Source of the DNA: Angiostrongylus vasorum
Taxonomy: Eukaryota > Nematoda > Chromadorea > Rhabditida > Metastrongylidae
Length of the DNA: 64,000 bases
NCBI GenBank assembly: GCA_018806985.1
Contig: JADANN010000026.1
Span: forward strand, 1-64,000
Direction of reading: 5' to 3'
A program made the position numbers and the translations under genes. The notes under the pieces were generated by a model, which saw only the letters and a program-made list of their open reading frames with translations, made no database searches and was not told where the DNA came from. The stretch's first letter is position 1, and the number at the start of each line of letters is the position of its first letter. Of the stretch, positions 1 through 11,530 are shown piece by piece.

Positions 1-49
1 TAATACAGTATGTAGTATTAGCATAAAAGATAGTCGTTGTTTATTTGTT

Positions 50-345
50 CAAGGGGCGCGTGTGGCGCAGTGGTTGGAGGTGACACTGCGACACACACGT
101 GGAATCGATCCCAGCGCCCATGACCCACCAAGCCTTCCATCCTTCCGGCGTCGTCAAATTAGTACCAGACTTGTCTGAGGGGATAGCAGCACTGGCTCGA
201 TACATCGGTAGGCCACCGCGAGCCACCGAGTAAAGGCCAGATATGCATTCAGTCACCTCCAGCGATACTTGATAAAGTCGAATGCATTCTACATCTCCTA
301 GGGATTAAACAACGCCGAGAGCTTTATCATTTTATCCTCTTATTG
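50..345 (+). repeat. SINE-1 copy a, tRNA-derived head
   Basis: The head has an A-box-like gtggcgcagtggtt and a B-box-like ggaatcgatccc about 35 bases later, followed by a body with ccaagccttccatcc, aaattagtaccagacttg and a tail ending in aacgccgagagctttatc. The same order recurs at about 21800-22098, 29723-30000, 41035-41225, 48756-49040 and 54962-55250. The head does not fold into a credible tRNA cloverleaf, so this is a SINE and not a tRNA gene. The left border of the palindrome falls inside it. Confidence 0.75.
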
Positions 346-905
346 GCTCAAATAATCACATGAGATGTTGACATTGTGGAAAGATCCTAACTCACAAACG
401 CCGCCGAATACTTCGCAGCACCTCAGCACTGCTATCTCAACATTTAGAGGTGAACAGTTCGCGAACAATGTGAAACATATCAATGAAGAACGAATGTAGC
501 AGGTCATCTAATACCGTTACAAATTTCACACTACTTTTTCACCATCTAGTGTGGGAATAATCGACTACATCTTCCTTACAAAAAAGTTGTCAACAAAAAG
601 AGGGAAGAAGCAGCTACTGCTTTCAGCGAACCCGTTATGAAATCGCACCCATCTACTGAAGAATCAGGTATAGGTGGAACCGGAAAAAGCAAAAGCGCAT
701 ATTGTCTTTCGATTGGATATAATGGCTAACTACTCATTATTTCTTCACAGAAGCTGACCCTTGTGAAATACGTGAGAGGTAACAATTCAATATTAAACAA
801 TTTTCTCTCTGTAATGTGGCGCGACCAGTAAAGCGTATTAGACCGCACAAAATCATCTGAAGCTCGTTAATGAATACAAAAATATCACGTAGAAGTATAA
901 ACAAT
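345..905. other. No recognisable gene
   Basis: AT-rich sequence between the SINE and the first candidate exon of the R region, mirrored at about 19940-20500. I see no open frame with coding character and no repeat family that recurs outside the palindrome. Confidence 0.5.
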
Positions 906-962
906 TGATACGATGCTATGTCAGTATCAAAACAATGCTTGGGACTTCATTTCACCAACACT

Positions 963-1052
963 ATGAGCGATAGGCGGTTGGATATGGACGAGGCAGAGGA
1001 GCTCCACACGATCTCGTCCAAATCGCAGGGTCTCTCTCCCATTGTTACCTCA
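963..1052 (+). CDS. Candidate first exon, unknown protein
   Basis: Thirty codons starting MSDRRLDMDEAEELHTISSK and ending at a GTGAGC donor. The composition is acidic and hydrophilic, unlike the surrounding AT-rich DNA. It could be the 5' exon of the host gene whose last exons are at 1507-1881, with a SINE-2 insertion in the intron between. The phase (0) does not join cleanly to the acceptors I considered there, so the link is unproven. Confidence 0.3.
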
Positions 1053-1109
1053 GTGAGCTTTTCTCATTCTTACAGTGTATTGTTTATCATCACTCTATCA
1101 CCTACAATG

Positions 1110-1276
1110 GTATTATTTTCCGTCATCACAAGCATGGTGATTGTTCGATACCGGTCCTGGCCAACCAAGCCTCTCATCTCTCCAGGGTCGAGCAACTCCG
1201 GTTTGTCCGGAAAAAAAGCTCGCTCTCTGCAGTCCAATTGAGAACGCCGCAGCCCGGCTATCTCAGGACTCCAGTA
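1110..1276 (+). repeat. SINE-2 copy
   Basis: Contains ttgttcgataccggtcctgg (B-box-like), ccaaccaagcctctcatctc and the 3' end cccggctatctcaggactcc. The same unit is at 19570-19735 in the mirror arm and, more diverged, at 37085-37260 on the minus strand. It ends exactly where the R unit begins. Confidence 0.65.
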
Positions 1277-1506
1277 CTATACTACTACTAAATTGTAGTT
1301 ATGGTTGATAAAGTTTGTCACATTGGTTAAATTGATCAGATACAATAGAATGCGTAAGGACATGATCTTGCGTGTTTTTTAGAACCGCTCGTACGAAATA
1401 AGAAGATCGTCTTCCGACTCGTCTCTCATCAGTTGGTGTTTTTCACTCTTGAAATGAATTCTTAGCCAGATCCTTTATTGAAGTGACAATTTGATGTGAA
1501 TAGCTT

Positions 1507-1881
1507 ATGGATAAAAGAATTTCCTTAGACAGTGATAATTTAGAGAAAGCAAGTGCAGCGAACTACCTCTTCCCGCGCTGCTCTGTCAGACAGGCTGTTT
1601 CAGAACCGTCGCTGGATAAGAACAGCGAAGAGCGGAACTCTGAAAATATAGCCGGTGTAGGGTGGCGTGTAGACAACGCTGATTCCAGTCGCGTTGATGA
1701 GGTACGCCTCTCCAATCTAACTTCTTATTTCTTTATGCAATTTACACCGCAATTATACCTTATACCACAGGAACGGCCTGAGGAAGTCACGGCTCGAGAG
1801 CCTTCTTTCGCTTCCACGGACAGTTTCGAAAGCCTCGTTGATTCGGGCTATAGCGGAAGTAGTGGAATGCTGGACGATTAG
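1507..1881 (+). CDS. 3' exons of an unidentified host gene (left copy)
   Basis: An open frame of 124 codons that is better read as two exons: one ending at 1701 in ..SSRVDE, then a 69-nt intron 1702-1770 (GTACGC donor, ATACCACAG acceptor), then 1771-1881 beginning ERPEEVT and ending DSGYSGSSGMLDD. Both sides of the intron stay in frame. The product tail is acidic and serine-rich with no domain I recognise. The same two exons recur at 9823-10209 and 18963-19337, and decayed at 61855-62227. The exact 5' limit is uncertain. Confidence 0.5.
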   Translation: MDKRISLDSDNLEKASAANYLFPRCSVRQAVSEPSLDKNSEERNSENIAGVGWRVDNADSSRVDEVRLSNLTSYFFMQFTPQLYLIPQERPEEVTAREPSFASTDSFESLVDSGYSGSSGMLDD

Positions 1882-1889
1882 GGCTGTTC

Positions 1890-2670
1890 CTAGTTGACCG
1901 AAGCAGAAATTTAGTGGCCTTTTTTGATAATATCACCACTGTTAGAACACAATGTGTGAATAAATATCGATTGTGCTAACGTGGATTGCCGTTAGAATTT
2001 TCGCTTGCACCGCTTTCTCTTCTTGTGGTGTCGCAGTTTTTTTCGCAAAGCTTATATCTACAAGCTGATAAAACATTTAATTCTCATATTCATGCAACAT
2101 CTACGAACTCTCTTAGTAAACGACTGTTGATTTGATTTCTATAATGAGCTGGCAACAACAGTCGATGCGCTCTTTGATTCACAAACGGTGCCTTCATTAA
2201 TTCACCATTCCAAAAGTGATATGAGTTCGCATCCGCCACAATGTGCTTATAAAATGGTCAGCATGGTGGCAGAAACACCATTAGGTCGGTAGACTTGCGT
2301 TTTAGCACCACCACCTGTTCTGGCCATGACTATCGATGAAAGCGGGGAAGGTTCGGAAATGCCAAAATTTTTGTACTATTCACTCCTTTTAGCAGTGAAC
2401 GAGTAATGGTTAAGAGTCTGCTACAAAACGGCTCTAGCCAACTGTTAGAACAGTACTATCATTAATTAATAGCTGCTGAGATTTGATTCACTTCCACTGC
2501 CACGTCGTTATCCAAAATTTCGCTGTTCTGTGCCCATATTTTTGCGTCGCTTTAATCATTTGATCGAAATCATTCACAAAAAAATTTGCAAAACGGTTTC
2601 TTAAGTTATCATGGGATGTGTCAAGTTCGCGTCATTAGCATTTGATACTGTTGATTAGCAGTCTATTATA
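1890..2670 (+). other. Noncoding part of R
   Basis: AT-rich DNA shared by all R copies. The minus strand has a 26-codon frame starting MARTGGGAKTQVYRP near 2323 that is present in all three intact copies, but there is no other sign of coding. Confidence 0.4.
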
Positions 2671-2674
2671 CTTG

Positions 2675-2930
2675 GATACTTCGACGGTTGTGCGGACCCC
2701 ACCATAATCTTTATTTTTTTGGAGTATTACTGGTTTAGCCATTGTGGTTCCCTGGTGTCTCGAGCCCAGCCAGGCCAAACTCTACCCCAGGTCGGCACCA
2801 CCACTGGCAGTCGCCGCCCTTTTGAACCAGAGGGAGATTTGCCACCGTGCAACTAGTTTGATACCGAGACGGTGACGGATTCAGTGCTGGCATAACTTTC
2901 AGCTCAGAAACGGTTCCGTCTATCAGCACT
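2675..2930 (+). repeat. Partial D repeat inside R
   Basis: Shares ggttgtgcgga, agccattgtggttcc, gagggagatttgccacc and gataccgagacggtg with the fuller D copies at 7082-7437, 33480-33832 and 60775-61135. The minus-strand open frame here is a by-product of the repeat. Mirrored at 17916-18170 and repeated at 11000-11245. Confidence 0.65.
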
Positions 2931-3211
2931 AGAAGTGTTACATTTTACAGGGTCTTTCTATCAAAAAATGAGGGATCGATGCAAGTACATCGTCCTTCTA
3001 ATTACTAGAGAGGTGGCAAAAATGATTCGTGATGTACACAATGTCAAGGTTGTTTATGAAAACGTTAAGCCTGATATGACAATATTAACATTTTATTTGC
3101 TACCTGCTATAATTTTCTCGTGGTACGATATGATGTGACAAGCAACCGCAACGATGCTGAGATACTCGCAAAACCTGGACCCTAGTTCGATCTGGTCCTG
3201 GGTCCAGTCCT

Positions 3212-4200
3212 GGGTGGGGCTAAAATTTCAGGGCCAGTGGAATCTGCCTGGATTGCAAAAACTAAGGTGACGATGTGTACCTACAATGCACGTACACTTG
3301 CATCCGAATCCTCGATAGAAGATTTGGTCATGTAAGCAAGATGCATAAGGCACGACGTCACCTGCCTGGCCGAGACAAGAAGACGCCACCCTTTGAACGC
3401 CGTCTATGACACCGGGGAAGAACTGCTCCTCGCAAAATACGACAGTAGAGGAGTCGGCAGCGTCGGCGTTCTCGTCAACACGAGTTTGTCCATGAACATC
3501 GATTCATTCGAACAACTAACAACCCGAATGGGACGCTTACGATGAAAGAGCTGTGGATCAACACAAGCTTTGACAATCTCCGTCGTTTACGCGCCGACAT
3601 CAAACTATGACGAAGAAGAAGTCTAAGCGTTCTATATGGACGTGTAGAAGTTCGACGGAGAAGACCATACATCCTTCAAGGTCATCACTGGAGTTTTCAA
3701 TTCAAGACTGGACCAAAGAGAACGTCTGAAGAACGTCATATTAGGGACCCATGGATTAGAATGGAACAAACAGGGTGAGCCGCTATCTGAATTTATCATG
3801 GCGACCATGACCATCCATGGTAACTCGCAATTCTAAAAGCCCCACCCTCAACGCTGGACATGGGAGTGTCTTAATGGAGAGCACCATAACGAAATAGACC
3901 ACATCATAGTAAATAGAAGGTTTTGCGTAGCCGTCGTCGCTGTTGTACCAAAAATCGAACACAGGATCAGACCATTGCCTCCTTCGTCCAAGATTCTATT
4001 TCTCGCGGAAAAGAGAAAAAAGCCGTTAAGTTCAAAAAACTGAACTATCAGAACCACCGTAAACTGGGGGTTTATTCAATTCAATTCAATGTCGCCCTCT
4101 GGCTGCAATTCCACAGCAGATCTATTGGTATTTACGCGGGAGCATTTAGAGAAAAGCAAAACTCCATCGGTCACAAAGAATGACGTATCATCGAGTGAAT
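3212..4200 (+). pseudogene. RTE-type LINE endonuclease relic (left arm)
   Basis: Conceptual translation from about 3266 reads MCTYNARTLASE, then TRRRHPLNAVYDTGEELL, RGVGSVGVLVNTS, IDSFEQLTTRMGRLR, FYMDV, ITGVFNSR, GTHGLEWNKQGEPLSEF, RWTWE and NEIDHIIVNRRFC in order. This is the AP-like endonuclease domain of RTE clade non-LTR retrotransposons, which nicks target DNA. Several in-frame stops and at least one frameshift near 3960 break it. The usual catalytic GDFN is here GVFN. No reverse transcriptase follows, so it is 3'-truncated and dead. The mirror copy is at 16646-17636. Confidence 0.85.
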
Positions 4201-5581
4201 TAAGCAGATGAACTTACAATTTTTGAAAGACCTATGCACCCGCAAGGTGCACATTTATCAACACCGAAACTATACCTTTGAGAAAGGAACCCATGCCCAT
4301 TTCCTATTGCACTTCTTATCCTTGCTGTCGTGAAGGTTTAGCTCAAAGACGTTTGTTTTACATTGTACGACTTCAACAGCAAATTATAGTGAAGTGCTTG
4401 TGGGAGCTAGCAAGAACAAGCGTCAACAGAATATGCATTCATCATTGTGAGCAATACTTCGTTAGAATGCACTTCTTCATAGCATTTTACTGATGCTGTA
4501 AACCTTTTAGTAGAGATATTTATTAAGCTGTACCTCTCCTTACAACACCAAAATGTATCAGCACTAAACAGTCTTCAACAGATCGAACTATCTTGGATAA
4601 AACTTCACGTGTTCACAAATAACAAACACTTCCTGTGTGAAATTTAATACGCTTATTCAAAATGGCATGCGAAACAAAATTCTGAAATAGAATCTGTAGA
4701 AACTTAACAATCCCGTCCTAGCTACAATCATGTACAATATACGATAAATGCACTGAAAGACATAAAACGATCTGGAAAAATTGTTGCTCACATCATTACG
4801 CTTAATGCGAACCCGCCTAGGATGTCTGGCAGCAAATCTAGAGTCACTATATTTCGTCAACACCATATCACAGCCAAGCTAGCAGACTCTCCAGCTGTTA
4901 ATCTTTGGCTGCAAGAGCAGATGTGTACACCTGCACTGTGACTGGTCACAACCAGAAATTCTATAAAAGTGAGAAAAAAACATGCGTAGCGCTTACTGGT
5001 TGTCCTCAGATACCATTGTTGCTTCTCAAACAGAATTCCTTATTGCGCATAAATACTGGTCCCACTTTCGCAGACATCAAAACTGATTCGCAACAATCGA
5101 CAGAGTCATCAATGTAGAACGTCAACACCTGACAGGTTGTTACGAACGATTTGCTTCTTAGCAAGCCTTACAGAAAAAAAGTAAAATAAACCGTGCAGAA
5201 GAGAGAAACTAACATTTTAGAAGTGAAAGAGGATATCCACAGTGAGAAAGTAACGGAAATGGGGGGTCCCTGATAAATAAGCAGACTTCTAAAGCCACCC
5301 GGACGTGATGACATGGTAGTTTCCAATCACTGGGAGAGACGGGAACTGGACGAGGTACAGAAAATTTCTCTGAAAGCATTTGCCGGAAGAAAAACGGGTA
5401 GCACACTCAAAATAGTGGTCATTTCCAGTTACAAAGTTTAGGAACTTTTCAGTACGTGTTAGAGAACGGTTACTTGTGACTGGAATTGGGGATGGAAGGA
5501 TAATTGATTTACGAATAATAGGTCTAAAGAACTTTAAACGAAAATTTTGACCGGTACCTTTTTCTTAACAGGAGGAGAAAG
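4200..5581. other. Unassigned AT-rich DNA downstream of the MATH-BTB gene
   Basis: Mirrored at 15266-16646. Small open frames occur on both strands but none has splice sites or composition that I would call coding. The first part may be decayed LINE sequence continuing from the endonuclease relic. Confidence 0.35.
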
Positions 5582-8524
5582 TTAAAGCGGCACCAGATTG
5601 GCGAAATTGTTCATGCGCTCCATTACGGAAGCCGTCAGCCTCGGTTTTCGATGCATCAGCGCCTGCCATGATTCCGAGATGAACGTGCCATGTCTGTTGT
5701 TACTCAACTGAAATTACTTACAACGAGTTGCTCCGGCATTGATATGGATCAACTCATCGGTTTCACTTAAGAAAAACAACAGGCTTCTTAATGACATGAA
5801 GCCTTTTTGTATGAAGAATAGCAAAAATTTCAAAACGCTCTGCGTGAAAGTCGTTCTTGAAAGAACGTTATGAATCACGTAAGCACTATGTTATAACAAC
5901 AAACTTAAAGAAGATCGTTCACTCGACAAATGTGCATTATCTCGGCAAATACCACTGCATCGATGTTAAGGACAATAATCCGTGTGCTTGGACGCCAGAC
6001 ATAGAAGAAGAAGAAAAAACCAATATGAGCTACTTACGAAATGAACACAGTTTTCATACAAACAAGTGGCATTGCAAAAAGTCGGCCAACTCCACAAAAT
6101 CGACAACATTTGTGGAGCAAATTCTAAAAGAATCAATAACCAGAGTGAAAACGAACAACGTATTTGGTTATGTTAAGGCACTTTTCTGTAACACTTCTTT
6201 AAATGGCATTTTGTCCACTTAAAACAATAACGAAGCATTCACCCAGCATAAGGAGGTTCCACATACCTCGCAATAAGCTCTTTCTCACACATTGCCTTTA
6301 GCGCTTTGATAAAATACTTGTCCGCCAAGCGCATTACGTCAGCAACATCCTGCCCAGTTTTTGGTGTAAGTACAATCAATCAGAAATCCAAAATCAGACT
6401 ACGAACAAAGTGTAAAACATACCCTGGACTCTAAGTCGTGGAGTGAAATTGAACCGACATAGACGAAAATCAGCGTGTTTTTCACCGCAGGTGCAGCGAA
6501 ATCTTCTATCATTACCGACTTTGTCTAAAAACCCAGACCTTTCTTCACTAATATTATAGGCCACTAATCAATAAAGGAGACATCTATGCTAATAGCCATT
6601 ATACTGCCATTAGGCGAAAATGGTGGCTTTTCGAAAGTAGCGTGGGTCACATTGACCACCTATGCGCTTACTGCAGAATTTTATACTAGCTGTCTCTTCC
6701 GGTATCACATGTCATCAACAACTCACAACTTTGTGTAGTGTTAGTGTATTCTTTCAGGTGCATTAAGACTTTGTGCCTATCTAATTTGAAATCAAAACGA
6801 CTATCAAACCTCGCGTTCTTTCGTGTTGTAGTGGAACATGGCATAAAAAAAACATCTGAATGGGCAATAAGCTTGCATTTGTGTGCCGAAAACACCACTC
6901 GATCGTTACCAGATCCAGCAGTTATGTTTAGATCGGAAAGTGGACGGTTCTTCACATCCAGGAGCATCGCGAGCTCTGTAAGTGTCACACGGGTGTCTAC
7001 ATAGTAGTAAAAAGAGTCACTAATTCAGTTTATTTGTCCTTTCACACTATTATTTTTCACTCTGTCATTAATTGACACTTGACAGGTTGTGCGGGCCCCC
7101 AGCATAATCTCCGTCTTTCGGAGATTTGCTGGCTAAGCTCATTGTGGTTCCTTGCAATTCCGAGTCAGCCTGGCCAAAGTCTGCTCCACAGGTCTTCATC
7201 ACCACGTGTAGTCGCGGCCCTTGTGGATCAGAGGGAGATTTGCCACCATGCGACTTTGATGCCAGGACGGTGGCGGATCTTGGTATTGCTTTACTCTTAG
7301 TTAGGCTTCCTGATGGAAACGCCGGACTCCTTCTCAGCTTGGAAGACCTTGCTAGGGGATTAATGCCCCGCTGTACATCGCAGTCCGACACCCAGGAACA
7401 CGTCTCAGCAACGATAAGGCGGTAAACCGTTGGGAGGTTGTCATTGATTACAAAATATTAGGTAGAAAAATTGCTGTACTGTGCTAAGAAGCAGAACCAT
7501 TATAACATAATATAACTATAAAACACTACCATTTTCCGCGTAAACCCGAGGAACCTTCGACGTTGCCATCAAAGGCGCAGGACTTTGCGCTCTTTCCCCG
7601 AGTTTCGCATCTAGTAGAAGCTCAACTGTACATAATATAACTACACTTCCGTCAGCTCTAATACAGTTCCGAAGCTGAAAAATCAAGCATGGATAATCTA
7701 AAGAATTCAAGTATATTCTATGAATATTCTTACCGATTCCAAAGATCATGCCAAAAAATTTGGACTTGTGTTTGTCACCAAGCACTACTCTGGTGTAGAA
7801 AATGGCAAAAAGAAACAGAGAATAAAGACAATAAAAAAATAATCACAAACCGTTTGCTTCGGGATGTCATGAACACTACGTGATTCTCCACCAATAGGCG
7901 GCATCCAGCAGAAATCGCAACTGTACGAATTCCTAAACTTCGTTTCATCGTTGTCACCCAAGAGACGGAGACACGATTCACTTCTGACGGTCACCTAGGC
8001 ACTCCACGTTTATGCATCTAAGCCCAGGGTTTGAAAATGTCCATAAAAAATACCGTCGTGACCGGAAATGTGACAGACATATGTATAGCCACGGATATCA
8101 TACTAGATTTGAAATAGTTTCTACGTCCAGGATAGAAGAAAAGATCCCAATTAGTGCCAGGCATTTCAGGATCTCTGACAGAAAGAAATTAGAATCGTTC
8201 ACAATAAATATGTTAATGAAAGTTAGAAATACTCTGAACCAACTTTAAAATGCCGTTTTCAAACCAAAAACCAGGTTGTGGATGCTCCTCTAGTAGCGAC
8301 GAGGCTTCGTTCACCTGAATAGAAGATGCAAAAAAAAACAAAAATAATATGCACAAAAAAGAACGCACCGTCCATTTTTGGGTGAGTAGAACACGCTCGG
8401 GTTTTGTTATGCACTCATTCACGAGCATTCCTGAACTCTGGGCAGAACGGTGCCCTCCAGGAGTAGCGCAGCTTTCGTCTCGACCACGAGGTCGTCGCCT
8501 AGCCCGGTTCGATTCCTCTGCCAT
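5582..8524 (-). CDS. MATH-BTB (SPOP/MEL-26-like) gene, left-arm copy
   Basis: Minus-strand mirror of the better-preserved copy at 12323-15265, where the domains and exons are described. The last exon is 5582-5707 and the DVADVMRLADKY exon is about 6267-6349. Known family role: the MATH domain binds substrates and the BTB domain binds cullin-3 for ubiquitination. Frame breaks: the BTB exon has a run of eight A where six are needed, and the exon at about 6038-6123 has five A where the right arm has four. In the other direction, the left copy keeps QKWTVRSF in frame with a run of five where the right has six. Both copies therefore look intact in structure but broken only in homopolymers. Confidence 0.7.
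7082..7437 (+). repeat. D repeat in an intron of the MATH-BTB gene (left arm)
   Basis: About 355 bp beginning caggttgtgcgggc and ending gcggtaaaccgttgggagg. It shares long blocks with 33480-33832 and 60775-61135. It lies in the intron between the MATH 3' exon and the first BTB exon, opposite to the direction of the gene. No transposase or RT is encoded; it behaves as a nonautonomous interspersed repeat. Confidence 0.75.
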
Positions 8525-8559
8525 GAATATTCTGGAAAGTGCAGGTGTGCTAAAGTGAA

Positions 8560-9305
8560 AAGAATTGGACAAAGATACAACAGAAGGTTGTTTTCCACTA
8601 TTGAATGACTAGCACGGGATAAGATGGAATGAATCCATAGAATAACTAAGCAAAATGAGTCAAAAAAAAGATGCCAACGAAAATCAGTAAGGAGCGATGT
8701 GCTTGAGATGGATATTGATATATCGATGGCGTGGTAGCGGAGGGTGTAGCGTGCTGTAACGTAACATAAAATTCCATCCGTGCAGTAGAATTGGACGTTG
8801 AGGACTGAACATACATTAGAATTGAAGCATAGGAATTGTCGAAGTGGAAAACATATCTAATCCAAAGCTCTAGGATGTGATGGCCATTTAAGACATCCTT
8901 GTGAACAACTGCATACACTGGCTGAAAGACTGGGGATGAACAGGGTACAAAACAGCGTGTTACTCAAACCTACTGTGTCATTATTGTGTGACGATGTACT
9001 GAGCACTGAAACCTCACAAAAATTTTACTGATTGTCAAGAAAGTGAACAAAACAAAAAAGCCTATGGTACTATTCAAGCATTCCACAACAGTTGAATTCC
9101 TGTGTTCCTTCTTTGCCAATAAAAATATGACCCAATTACACATGCACACCGATTGTGCTGCTCCAATGACCAGTTTCTACGTTGATTTAAAAAGGATCGT
9201 TCTTGATCATAGCCATTATTCATTCTAAACGTGAACAGCATAAAAGTCCAAACAAGAATAAGACATACGGAACTAAGTTAGTAAGCATCATGGTGTTCAG
9301 GTATT
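8560..9305. other. No recognisable gene
   Basis: Region between the MATH-BTB 5' end and the inner R fragment, mirrored at 11541-12280. It would include the promoter of the MATH-BTB gene. The longest frame in the mirror (11928-12428, 166 codons) crosses noncoding sequence and overlaps the MATH-BTB first exon out of frame. Confidence 0.35.
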
Positions 9306-9602
9306 CTCAAAACTTGGACCCAGGGCCAGATCGAACTAGGGTCCAGGTTTTGCGAGTATCTCAGCATCGTTGCGGTTGTTCGTCACATCATATCCTACCA
9401 CGAGAGAGTTACAACAGGTAGCAAATAAAAGGTTAATATTGTCATATCAGGCTTAACGTTTTCATAAACAACCTTGACATTGTGTACATCACGAATCATT
9501 TTTTGCCACCTCTCTAGTAATTAGAAGGACGATGTACTTGCATCGATCCCTCATTTTTTGATAGAAAGACCCTGTAAAATGTAACACTTCTAGTGCTGAT
9601 AG
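9305..9602 (-). repeat. Inverted fragment of the R 3' end at the palindrome centre
   Basis: Reverse complement of 11245-11541 and of 2920-3210. It sits directly against the full central R copy starting at 9605, so two R ends meet tail to head at this point. Several bases (for example gttacaacaggtagc) match the central copy and not the outer arm copies. Confidence 0.8.
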
Positions 9603-9604
9603 TG

Positions 9605-11530
9605 CTATACTACTACTAAATTGTAGTTATGGTTGATAAAATTTGTCACATTGGTTAAATTGATCAGATACAATAGAATGCGTAAGGACATGATCTTGCG
9701 TGTTTTTAGAACCGCTCGTACGAAATAAGAAGATCGTCTTCCGACTCGTCTCTCATCAGTTGGTGTTTTTCACTCTTGAAATGAATTCTTAGCCAGATCC
9801 TTTATTGAAGTGACAATTTGATGTGAATAGCTTATGGATAAAAAGAATTTCCTTAGACAGTGATAATTTAGAGAAAGCAAGTGCAGCGAACTACCTCTTC
9901 CCGCGCTGCTCTGTCAGACAGGCTGTTTCAGAACCGTCGCTGGATAAGAACAGCGAAGAGCGGAACTCTGAAAATATAGCCGGTGTAGGGTGGCGTGTAG
10001 ACAACGCTGATTCCAGTCGCGTTGATGAGGTACGCCTCTCCAATCTAACTTCTTATTTCTTTATGCAATTTACACCGCAATTATACCTTATACCACAGGA
10101 ACGGCCTGAGGAAGTCACGGCTCGAGAGCCTTCTTTCGCTTCCACGGACAGTTTCGAAAGCCTCGTTGATTCGGGCTATAGCGGAAGTAGTGGAATGCTG
10201 GACGATTAGGCTGTTCCTAGTTGACCGAAGCAGAAATTTAGTGGCCTTTTTGATAATATCACCACTGTTAGAACACAATGTGTGAATAAATATCGATTGT
10301 GCTAACGTGGATTGCCGTTAGAATTTTCGCTTGCACCGCTTTCTCTTCTTGTGGTGTCGCAGTTTTTTTCGCAAAGCTTATATCTACAAGCTGATAAAAC
10401 ATTTAATTCTCATATTCATGCAACATCTACGAACTCTCTTAGTAAACGACTGTTGATTTGATTTCTATAATGAGCTGGCAACAACAGTCGATGCGCTCTT
10501 TGATTCACAAACGGTGCCTTCATTAATTCACCATTCCAAAAGTGATATGAGTTCGCATCCGCCACAATGTGCTTATAAAATGGTCAGCATGGTGGCAGAA
10601 ACACCATTAGGTCGGTAGACTTGCGTTTTAGCACCACCACCTGTTCTGGCCATGACTATCGATGAAAGCGGGGAAGGTTCGGAAATGCCAAAATTTTGTA
10701 CTATTCACTCCTTTTAGCAGTGAACGAGTAATGGTTAAGAGTCTGCTACAAAACGGCTCTAGCCAACTGTTAGAACAGTACTATCATTAATTAATAGCTG
10801 CTGAGATTTGATTCACTTCCACTGCCACGTCGTTATCCAAAATTTCGCTGTTCTGTGCCCATATTTTTGCGTCGCTTTAATCATTTGATCGAAATCATTC
10901 ACAAAAAAATTTGCAAAACGGTTTCTTAAGTTATCATGGGATGTGTCAAGTTCGCGTCATTAGCATTTGATACTGTTGATTAGCAGTCTATTATACTTGG
11001 ATACTTCGACGGTTGTGCGGACCCCACCATAATCTTTATTTTTTTGGAGTATTACTGGTTTAGCCATTGTGGTTCCCTGGTGTCTCGAGCCCAGCCAGGC
11101 CAAACTCTACCCCAGGTCGGCACCACCACTGGCAGTCGCCGCCCTTTTGAACCAGAGGGAGATTTGCCACCGTGCAACTAGTTTGATACCGAGACGGTGA
11201 CGGATTCAGTGCTGGCATAACTTTCAGCTCAGAAACGGTTCCGTCTATCAGCACTAGAAGTGTTACATTTTACAGGGTCTTTCTATCAAAAAATGAGGGA
11301 TCGATGCAAGTACATCGTCCTTCTAATTACTAGAGAGGTGGCAAAAATGATTCGTGATGTACACAATGTCAAGGTTGTTTATGAAAACGTTAAGCCTGAT
11401 ATGACAATATTAACCTTTTATTTGCTACCTGTTGTAACTCTCTCGTGGTAGGATATGATGTGACGAACAACCGCAACGATGCTGAGATACTCGCAAAACC
11501 TGGACCCTAGTTCGATCTGGCCCTGGGTCC
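9605..11530 (+). repeat. R unit, central copy (palindrome spacer)
   Basis: Direct repeat of 1277-3210. Positions 9603-11244 are the unpaired loop of the palindrome; 11245-11530 pairs with 9305-9602. Its 3' 290 bp differs from the outer copies at several sites, while the outer copies agree with each other. Confidence 0.85.
9823..10209 (+). CDS. 3' exons of an unidentified host gene (central copy)
   Basis: Same exon pair as at 1507-1881. The intron is 10030-10098 and the last exon 10099-10209, ending in SGSSGMLDD and a stop. An extra A in the run near 9842 changes the extreme 5' frame relative to the arm copies, which shows that the frame upstream of the first clear exon is not under constraint or is miscalled. 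Confidence 0.45.
   Translation: MNSLWIKRISLDSDNLEKASAANYLFPRCSVRQAVSEPSLDKNSEERNSENIAGVGWRVDNADSSRVDEVRLSNLTSYFFMQFTPQLYLIPQERPEEVTAREPSFASTDSFESLVDSGYSGSSGMLDD

Larger units (their letters stand above)
1277..3210 (+). repeat. R unit, left-arm copy
   Basis: A 1.93 kb segment present as near-identical copies at 9605-11530 (same strand) and 17637-19569 (opposite strand), and as a decayed 5' portion at 61637-62750. It holds two exons of an unidentified gene near its 5' end, a partial D repeat at about 2675-2910 and, at its 3' end on the minus strand, a tail matching SINE-3. It has no terminal inverted repeats or transposase that I can see, so it behaves as a segmental duplication and not as an autonomous element. 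Confidence 0.85.
179..9602 (+). repeat. Left arm of a ~20 kb palindrome
   Basis: This stretch is the reverse complement of 11245-20662 over its whole length: paired positions sum to about 20842-20849 throughout, for example 1507 with 19337, 5857 with 14989 and 9421 with 11425. Arms differ by scattered substitutions and by single-base changes in homopolymers. The outer edge lies inside a SINE near position 179; the inner edge is the R junction at 9602. It contains R, an RTE relic, a MATH-BTB gene and a D repeat. It could be a real inverted segmental duplication or two haplotypes joined head to head by assembly. Confidence 0.95.

Noticed and set aside
7068..7425. Overlapping ~100-codon frames on both strands
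   Set aside because: They lie wholly inside the D repeat and are not conserved as frames in the other D copies.
8443..8523. tRNA-like sequence with a perfect B box (cccggttcgattcc) and gtagcgcagc A box
   Set aside because: The acceptor and T stems do not pair, and on the opposite strand the stretch encodes the N-terminus of the MATH-BTB protein; probably chance or an exonised SINE piece.
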